From Halomonas cerina (GTDB lineage Bacteria > Pseudomonadota > Gammaproteobacteria > Pseudomonadales > Halomonadaceae), in NCBI RefSeq assembly GCF_014192215.1, contig NZ_JACHXP010000007.1, positions 124,001-188,000 of the forward strand: a stretch of DNA of 64,000 nucleotides, in the 5' to 3' direction. The position numbers and the translations under genes were made by a program. The number at the start of each line of letters is the position of its first letter. Within the stretch, counting starts at the first letter, position 1. Of this stretch, positions 58,630 through 64,000 are shown piece after piece. The notes beneath the pieces are model-generated. The model searched no databases. It was not told the origin of the DNA and saw only the letters and a program-made list of their open reading frames with translations.

Positions 58630-58725
58630 CGCTCGCGCCGCTGGCTCATCCTGGCCGAGACCCGGCGCGGCCAGTTGCTTGACGCGGTGGAGAGACGCGT
58701 GATGAGAGTGAGGGGGCTGGGATAA
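58630..58725 (+). pseudogene. recD: Diverged copy of the recD 3' end (copy 2)
   Basis: The sequence translates to RSRRWLILAETRRGQLLDAV and ERRVMRVRGLG before a TAA stop, aligning with the RecD C-terminus RARHWLTLVETGRGQLLDAV and ERRVMRVSGLGRLQ. DNA identity is roughly 80 percent, so it is not a recent duplication. A 9-bp hairpin CCGGCTACC-AGGA-GGTAGCCGG (58728-58749) follows at once. Confidence 0.85.
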
Positions 58726-58775
58726 TACCGGCTACCAGGAGGTAGCCGGGGCGTTAGCATGATGGCGTTGCCACA

Positions 58776-59237
58776 CTACTCGGCCTCGTTCTTGCTGCCG
58801 TCCGGCGAGAGCAGGTACCACTCGCCATCGAAGCCATGAACATCCTGGCCATTGACGTCGCCGGCGGCCTGGTCCTTGACGAAGCGATAGAGCGGCCAGC
58901 CGCCATAGGTGAGCTGGGTAGTGCCGTCATCACGTTCGATGGTTCCCATCAGCTCCTGGTCGACTCCCTCGCCGGCCTGTGGCTCACCCTCGACCGTATG
59001 CGGAGGCCAGGCACCGGCACAGTCGTCGTAACAGTTGCTTTTCGCCTGGCTGTCACCTTCCCCCTGCTGATCCTTGGTGAACAGGTACAGGGTCCGGCCC
59101 TGGCCGTCGGTGAGGTAACTGCCGTACTGGTCACTCTTTTCGACGCCGAGGGCGGTGTCGCCATCGGTCTGCGCCAGGGCGGGCGCGGAGAAAGCGGTGG
59201 CAAGGGCGGTGAAAAGGGCGAGCTTCCATACTGGCAT
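58776..59237 (-). CDS. Secreted COG4315-type lipoprotein-repeat protein
   Basis: The 153-residue protein has a signal peptide (LALFTALATAFSAPALAQ) and two copies of the secreted repeat found in COG4315 proteins: GSYLTDGQGRTLYLFTKDQ with NCYDDCAGAWPP, and TYGGWPLYRFVKDQAAGD VNGQDVHGF. It should be periplasmic or extracellular; function is unknown. The cysteines in NCYDDC are inside the mature part, so it is not lipid-anchored through the signal peptide. Confidence 0.85.
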   Translation of the reverse strand: MPVWKLALFTALATAFSAPALAQTDGDTALGVEKSDQYGSYLTDGQGRTLYLFTKDQQGEGDSQAKSNCYDDCAGAWPPHTVEGEPQAGEGVDQELMGTIERDDGTTQLTYGGWPLYRFVKDQAAGDVNGQDVHGFDGEWYLLSPDGSKNEAE

Positions 59238-59347
59238 GGTCGTTCTCCTCGGTGGTGGAACGTCGCTGGTCGCTTGTCAGGCTAGCAGAGATCTCGTGAT
59301 GCGCTGGTGCATCAGAGGAGTCCTCCGGAATCGCGTATCCAGGACCT

Positions 59348-59950
59348 TCAAGGCGCTAGCTGAAACCACATCCATACACCGAACAGCACCACACCGATCA
59401 GGCCCAGTGGTGTGGAGTAGCGTCTCCATAGGCGCAATGCCGCATCCCCCACCAGGGCCACCAGGATGGCCAGGCCGAAATAGCGCGTGCCTCGGGCCAG
59501 CAGGGCCGCCAGCATGAACAGCACGAAGGAATAACCACTCGCACCGGCGACCAACATGGCGGTCTGGAAGGGGATCGGCACGATGCCAACCGCCAGGAGC
59601 GCCATGAAGCCTTCCTGCTGCAGGCGCGCCTGAAAATCCTCATACGCCGCCTGGCCGCCAAAGATGTTAATCACCGCATCGCGCCATTGTTCCATGGCAA
59701 GGATGCCGAGATGGAAGCCGAGGGCGGCCGCGGTGAGATTGCCCGCCAGGGCCACACTGGCGATGGTCCACTTACGGTAGGGGTGGCACAGCATCCAGGG
59801 AATCAGGATGGTCTCGATGGGAATGGGTACGGCCAGGGTTTCCATCATCGAGGCGACGAACAGCAGCCACAGCGCATGAGGCGACCGATCCAGGCGATCG
59901 AGCCAAGTGCGTGCAGACGTGAGCTTCAAGGGCATGGCCTGGAGGGACAA
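59348..59950 (-). CDS. YqaA/DedA-like (VTT domain) membrane protein
   Basis: The 200-residue protein has four to five membrane helices and the VTT/SNARE-associated pattern of YqaA-type proteins: FVASMMETLAVPIPIETILIPWML, ASVALAGNLTAAALGFHLG and AVGIVPIPFQTAMLVAGASG. Related DedA proteins take part in lipid handling and proton-motive-force homeostasis. It stands alone between short intergenic gaps. Confidence 0.82.
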   Translation of the reverse strand: MSLQAMPLKLTSARTWLDRLDRSPHALWLLFVASMMETLAVPIPIETILIPWMLCHPYRKWTIASVALAGNLTAAALGFHLGILAMEQWRDAVINIFGGQAAYEDFQARLQQEGFMALLAVGIVPIPFQTAMLVAGASGYSFVLFMLAALLARGTRYFGLAILVALVGDAALRLWRRYSTPLGLIGVVLFGVWMWFQLAP

Positions 59951-60090
59951 GCTGGGCGAGGGTGTGTCTCAGCGTAGCTGCCGAGGCGCGATCGAACCGC
60001 ACGGATGCGATGCCGCCGCCGGGGCACATCCCGGCTGAAGTGATGCTGTGGTAGTGGCACTTTTCGCTCTGCCCGGGGACAGGCAGGCTC

Positions 60091-61011
60091 TCAACGCGTC
60101 TCGTGTTTCCAGCCCACTCGGTTGCGTCCCGCGGACTTTGCCGCATAGAGCGCCATGTCGGCGGCCTCGAGCAGGGTGTCGGCAGACACGGCGTCGTGAT
60201 CGTCGCACTGGTCACTGCCTGCGACCCCGAAGCTTGCGGTCACCTGCACCGTCTCTCGACCCTGCCTGAAGGTAATGGCCGCCACGGCGTGACACAGGCG
60301 CTGCGCAATACTCACAGCGCCAACGCTGGAGGTGTCACGCAGAATGATCGCAAACTCCTCGCCGCCGTAGCGGCACACCACATCGTTGTCGCGGGTCGCC
60401 TGGCCGAGCACTTGTGCCACCCGCTGCAGCACGATGTCGCCGAAGGGATGGCCATGGGTATCGTTGATGCGCTTGAAGTGATCGATATCCACCATGATCA
60501 ATGCCACAGGGGAGCCATGGCGTATCAGTGCCGACACCTCGACCGCCAGCTGGTCGGTGAGGTAGCCGCGGTTCCAGAGTCCCGTGAGGGCGTCGATCCG
60601 GGCCTTGGTGGCCAGCAGATCCTGGTAACGCTTGGTGCGCAGGGCCGCTCGGACCCGAGCCTTGAGCTCGATGGCATCGAAGGGTTTGGTCACATAGTCC
60701 ACGGCGCCGAGCTCGAAGGCCTGGACCTTGGTCGTCACGTCGAGCGTACCGGTGAGAAAGATCACCGGTATCGCGTCGAGGGCAGACTCCTCCTTGAGCT
60801 GACTGAAGAGCGTCATGCCATCTGTGCCCGGCATTTCGAGATCGAGCAGGATCAGGTCGGGCAGTTGTTCGCGCGCGATCGCCAGGCCCTCTACCGCATC
60901 ATGGGCATGCAGGAGCGCCACGCCTTCTGCGCTGAGCCGGGCGCTGATAAGGCGATGAATATCCGGCGAATCATCGACGATCAGGACTGTCTGCAGCGTG
61001 GAGTCAAGCAT
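60091..61011 (-). CDS. Response regulator with diguanylate cyclase output (REC-GGDEF)
   Basis: The 306-residue protein has a receiver domain (VLIVDDSPDIHRLI, phosphoacceptor in DLILLDLEMPG, lysine in YVTKPFD) and a GGDEF domain with intact active site CRYGGEEFA and substrate helix MVDIDHFKRINDTHGHPFGD. It should make cyclic di-GMP when phosphorylated. Start at 61011 ([11 protein letters not shown]), which lies inside the end of the hybrid kinase gene, so both are translated as a pair. Confidence 0.92.
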   Translation of the reverse strand: MLDSTLQTVLIVDDSPDIHRLISARLSAEGVALLHAHDAVEGLAIAREQLPDLILLDLEMPGTDGMTLFSQLKEESALDAIPVIFLTGTLDVTTKVQAFELGAVDYVTKPFDAIELKARVRAALRTKRYQDLLATKARIDALTGLWNRGYLTDQLAVEVSALIRHGSPVALIMVDIDHFKRINDTHGHPFGDIVLQRVAQVLGQATRDNDVVCRYGGEEFAIILRDTSSVGAVSIAQRLCHAVAAITFRQGRETVQVTASFGVAGSDQCDDHDAVSADTLLEAADMALYAAKSAGRNRVGWKHETR

Positions 61012-63178
61012 CGTCCTCTGCCCTCTGCTGACCGGGCCGTACCCTGTCACAAACGGCACTCAACCGATTGACGGCTTCCGATACGTCATCGGTTCGCGAC
61101 GCGTCCTGCGCCACGCTCTCGAGGGCCTCTGCGGCACGACTCACGGGCATGAAGCCATAGCCGCCGGCTGCCCCCTTGAGCTGGTGAGCGAGGTGTTTCA
61201 GATGCGCCAGCTCACCGTTTCCCGCGGCCACCCGGATGTCATGAAGTTGCCCCGCTAGCCGTTCGACAAAACCGGCGATCAACTCGTCCATGTCCGGGTC
61301 GTCGGCATAGTGACTGTAGAGCGGAGTGATACTCGCCTGCTGCTTCTCGCCGACGCCCACCGGTTCGGAAGGGGTGAGAACCAGGCGCCCGGTACGCCGA
61401 GGTGTCAGGTAGGGCTCGACCGCCTCCAGCAGCGCCTGCCGACCGATCGGTTTGCTCAGGTAATCATCACAGCCTGCCGTAAGGCAACGCTCACGCTCCC
61501 CGGACATGACATGGGCGGTCAGGGCGATGATCGCTCCCGAATATCCCTTGGCACGCAGCTTGGCGGTGGCACCGTAGCCGTCGAGCTTCGGTAACTGCAT
61601 ATCCATAAGGATCACGTCGAAGGGGCGATCCTCCTCGAGCGCCGCCAGGGCCTGGGTGACGGCTGCCTGCCCGTTGTCGGCAATCTCCACCTCCAGCCCC
61701 TGCCGACGGAGCAGCGTCGACAGCAAGAGCTGGTTATCGAGGCCATCCTCCACCAGCAGGACACGCCCCGTGAGTGCCTGCCCCGTTTCAGGGCGCCCTG
61801 TCTCGGCTTCCGTCTCGACTGCCATGGTGCCGGATGCCTGCACCATGGCCATGTCCTCGTCGATCGGTTGATGGAGGGTAAAGGTGAAGGTACTGCCCTG
61901 CCCTGGTGTGCTGCACACCTGGATATCGCCACCCAGCGCCTCGGCCAGTGATCGGCTGATGGCCAGGCCCAGGCCCGTACCCCCATACTGGCGTGTGGTG
62001 GTGGCATTCGCCTGCTGAAACGGCAGGAAAAGGCCATCGATTTCGGTGGTATTCAGACCGATCCCCGTATCCGTGACGGCTATCTCCACCCTGGAGGCCG
62101 ACGTACCGACCGCCAGGCAGCGTGCCGTCAGCCTGACCCTACCCTGCCGGGTGAACTTGATGGCGTTACTGAGCAGGTTGAGCATGATCTGGCGGATACG
62201 CATGGGGTCACTGCGAATATGCGCCGGAATGGGGGTATCATAGGTGATAGCGAAGTCAAGCCCCTTTTCATAGGCCCGCACCTGCATCACCGAGGCGGCT
62301 TCGTGCAGCACCTGATGCAGGGAGCATTCCACCGACTCGACCTTTATCTGATTGGCATGGATCTTCGACAGGTCAAGCACATCGTTGATGAGCGCCAGCA
62401 GGTGTTCCCCGTTACGCCGGACGGCCTGGATATAGTTGAGGCGATCGCTTTCGCTCAGCGTCGCATCCAGCAGCAGATCCGTGAAGCCCAGCACGGCGGT
62501 CAAGGGCGTACGGATCTCGTGGCTCATGTTGGCCAGGAACTCACTCTTGATGCGTGCGGTCTCCTCGGCACTTTCCCGGGCGCGCTGCATCTCCCGTTCC
62601 AGCGCCTTGGCCCGCGAGGTATCGTGGAAGACCACGACGGCACCGATCTGCCGGCCATCGCTATCCCACAGGGGCCTGCCGTTCGCCCTGATATGGCGTT
62701 CGAGGCCCCTCTCGGGCGACCGGACCACTAGTTCGGCTCCATCCACCGATTCTCCCCGCAACGCACGGCTGAGCGGCAACTCCTCGGACGGGCAAAGCGT
62801 CTTACCATCTGCATAAAAGAGGCCGTAGGCTTCACTCCAGGCGCTGGGGCCGTGATCCAGTGGCCCTTGTCCCAGGAGTTCCCTGGCGGATGCATTGAAG
62901 ATGAGAAGATGCCCCTCCATGTCGGCCACGATGACCCCCTCGACCATCGACTCGAGAACGGTGCGCAGCACGGCCTGTTCGCGCAGGGCCTCGAAGGGAG
63001 TCGGTGACACGCCCTCACTGGAAAAGAGGGTACGCAGTTCGCCCTCGAACGCCGCCAAGTCGGCATCCAACCCCTCGAGCGTGCCGGCGCCGGCGACATC
63101 ATCACCGGCCGGCGTCACCTGCAGCCAGCGCTGAACCTGCTGGCGTAGCCTGGCGATTCTCTCACCCGAATCCATCAC
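61004..63178 (-). CDS. Hybrid histidine kinase PAS-HisKA-HATPase-REC-Hpt
   Basis: The 724-residue protein has a PAS domain ([25 protein letters not shown]), phosphoacceptor helix [15 protein letters not shown], ATPase motifs VTDTGIGLN and [14 protein letters not shown], a receiver ([28 protein letters not shown]) and an Hpt domain ([15 protein letters not shown]). No membrane helix is present, so it senses a cytoplasmic signal. It overlaps the REC-GGDEF gene by eight bases, and its Hpt is the natural donor for that regulator. Confidence 0.92.
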   Translation of the reverse strand: MMDSGERIARLRQQVQRWLQVTPAGDDVAGAGTLEGLDADLAAFEGELRTLFSSEGVSPTPFEALREQAVLRTVLESMVEGVIVADMEGHLLIFNASARELLGQGPLDHGPSAWSEAYGLFYADGKTLCPSEELPLSRALRGESVDGAELVVRSPERGLERHIRANGRPLWDSDGRQIGAVVVFHDTSRAKALEREMQRARESAEETARIKSEFLANMSHEIRTPLTAVLGFTDLLLDATLSESDRLNYIQAVRRNGEHLLALINDVLDLSKIHANQIKVESVECSLHQVLHEAASVMQVRAYEKGLDFAITYDTPIPAHIRSDPMRIRQIMLNLLSNAIKFTRQGRVRLTARCLAVGTSASRVEIAVTDTGIGLNTTEIDGLFLPFQQANATTTRQYGGTGLGLAISRSLAEALGGDIQVCSTPGQGSTFTFTLHQPIDEDMAMVQASGTMAVETEAETGRPETGQALTGRVLLVEDGLDNQLLLSTLLRRQGLEVEIADNGQAAVTQALAALEEDRPFDVILMDMQLPKLDGYGATAKLRAKGYSGAIIALTAHVMSGERERCLTAGCDDYLSKPIGRQALLEAVEPYLTPRRTGRLVLTPSEPVGVGEKQQASITPLYSHYADDPDMDELIAGFVERLAGQLHDIRVAAGNGELAHLKHLAHQLKGAAGGYGFMPVSRAAEALESVAQDASRTDDVSEAVNRLSAVCDRVRPGQQRAEDDA

Positions 63179-63360
63179 CCCCTCCCCCTGTTGTCCCCGG
63201 CCCCGTCACCCACGACGGTGAGCACGCACTGCATTGCGCCGCCTTGTTCGGTGGCATTTCATCCGGTGATCACCATACTGAAACGAGGGGATGCTGCCCA
63301 TGGGTCACTTCACCGGTACGACATACCCGTCCCCATCCCACGGGAGAGCCGGCCGACCCC

Positions 63361-63421
63361 GGATCACCCACGCCCACCACTAGTTTACCCTGGTCGAGAC
63401 CGGGCGCGGCCAGTTCTGGGC
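63361..63421 (+). pseudogene. recD: Diverged copy of the recD 3' end (copy 3)
   Basis: These bases match the recD segment encoding GITRARHWLTLVETGRGQL, with a TAG stop replacing the tryptophan codon and a short indel at the 5' edge. The alignment breaks off after CGCGGCCAGTT. The rest of 63179-63437 shows no gene. It lies directly before the start of the next conserved gene block. Confidence 0.75.
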
Positions 63422-63437
63422 GCGGAGGCAAGGCGGC

Positions 63438-63776
63438 TCACGCTCGGCCAAGGGCCCGGGCGAACTCCTGCCGATAGGCCACTTCGTGGCGGGACGGGTC
63501 GGCGGGAAAGCGTCCCAGCGCCACGGCCAGCTCGAAGAAGCCCCGTCGGGGCAGGTCACCGCGGCGGCTGACCACCAGGGCGGCGATCAGCGGGCGGCCG
63601 GCGGCCACGTCCTCGCGCATCAGCGTCTCCAAGGCCAGGGCGACGCGCTGGATGGTGCGCGGCGGCGAAAGGCCCAGCGCCTCGGCGGCCTGCTGGTAGG
63701 TGATCGGCAGCGCCTCGTCGGGCAGCCCCATCAACAGCTCACGCAGGCGCGAGGCCAGCTCGGTTTTTTCGGTCAC
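63438..63776 (-). CDS. Conserved protein of unknown function
   Basis: The 112-residue protein contains PITYQQAAEALGLSPPRTIQRVALALETLM followed by GRPLIAALVVSRRGDLPRRGFFELAVALGRFP. The TYQQAAEALGL segment looks like a helix-turn-helix of the kind seen in alkyltransferase-like proteins, but no active-site cysteine is present. I take the GTG at 63776, with GGAGAG eight bases upstream. It reads in the same direction as the phosphoesterase behind it, 37 bases away, and may share an operon. Confidence 0.6.
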   Translation of the reverse strand: MTEKTELASRLRELLMGLPDEALPITYQQAAEALGLSPPRTIQRVALALETLMREDVAAGRPLIAALVVSRRGDLPRRGFFELAVALGRFPADPSRHEVAYRQEFARALGRA

Positions 63777-63813
63777 GCTGATTCTCTCCGGATGCTGGTG
63801 TCGTTGGTGGCGC

Positions 63814-64000
63814 TTACAGCGGTAGGTGGAGGATGGCCCCACGCAGGCCGCGCGCGTCGGCCCACAGCTTGCCCAGGGTGATGGGCAGGCGAAAGCGACG
63901 CTTGCCGGCCGCGCCGGGGTTGAATAGTAGTCGGTCGTCCTGCCATTCGTTGCGCGGCTTGTGGGAGTGACCGTGGAGCACGGCGTCGCAGGGCGTGGCC
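63814..64000 (-). CDS. YfcE/MJ0936-type metallophosphoesterase, C-terminal part (cut by window edge)
   Basis: The minus strand from 63999 translates as ATPCDAVLHGHSHKPRNEWQ, DDRLLFNPGAAGKRRFRLPI, TLGKLWADARGLRGAILHLPL and stops at 63814. GHSHKP is the metal-binding GHTH-type motif and FNPGAAG is the conserved closing loop of YfcE-like calcineurin-family phosphodiesterases. The N-terminal two thirds lie beyond the window. Confidence 0.85.
   Translation of the reverse strand, partial: ATPCDAVLHGHSHKPRNEWQDDRLLFNPGAAGKRRFRLPITLGKLWADARGLRGAILHLPL

Noticed and set aside
58728..58749. Terminator after the second recD tail
   Set aside because: The 9-bp hairpin is perfect but no T run follows, so I describe it only as a hairpin.

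Overview
The window looks like a chromosomal segment of a halophilic gammaproteobacterium of the Halomonas type. The reasons are high-GC coding sequence with strong purine-rich ribosome binding sites, two TRAP transporter operons, a sodium-coupled symporter with a tiny partner protein, a recC-recB-recD operon, katG, selO and REP-like repeats of the kind known from pseudomonads and halomonads. The species assignment is inferred from gene content and style, not from a marker gene.

Left part (1-12.4 kb): a PrlF/PemK-type toxin-antitoxin pair, debris of an IS200/IS605-like element with a piece of a second toxin, and a stand-alone ATPase. Then follow methylmalonate-semialdehyde dehydrogenase (mmsA) divergent from a LysR regulator, a secreted cupin protein, catalase-peroxidase (katG), protein AMPylase SelO and a polytopic Cache-domain receptor without an output domain. 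At 12.5-17.6 kb the minus strand carries an unusual two-gene signalling operon: a response-regulator receiver domain fused in frame to an intact glutamate dehydrogenase, followed 29 bases later by a large GAF-PAS-PAS hybrid histidine kinase with two receiver domains and an Hpt domain.

Metabolic middle (17.8-38.5 kb): a complete malonate module (GntR regulator, TRAP transporter matPQM, malonyl-CoA decarboxylase matA, malonyl-CoA synthetase matB), a DUF2252 protein, a sodium:solute symporter with a 42-residue companion, and a benzoate dioxygenase operon (benABC) with an AraC/BenR-type regulator. Here benC abuts a truncated catechol 1,2-dioxygenase fragment, benD is missing, and a second TRAP operon follows. 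Next come an Ada/AlkA fusion and a methyltransferase for alkylated DNA.

Right part (38.6-64 kb): recC, recB and recD overlap as one operon, and recB and recD carry in-frame palindromic and tandem repeats. Directly after recD lies a 10-kb accessory island. Much of it (about 49-56 kb) is AT-rich: a CopG-type antitoxin without partner, a HEPN protein, a Shedu-like nuclease, a membrane-anchored protein, and a translationally coupled two-gene pair (helical-repeat protein plus a nuclease-like protein) that is the best candidate for an undescribed defence system. Broken genes (RhuM, a frameshifted gene) follow. Diverged copies of the recD 3' end reappear at 58.6 and 63.4 kb, which marks the recD tail as a repeated integration or recombination point. 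Between those copies lie a secreted lipoprotein-repeat protein, a DedA-like membrane protein and a hybrid kinase/diguanylate cyclase operon. The window ends in a YfcE-like phosphoesterase.
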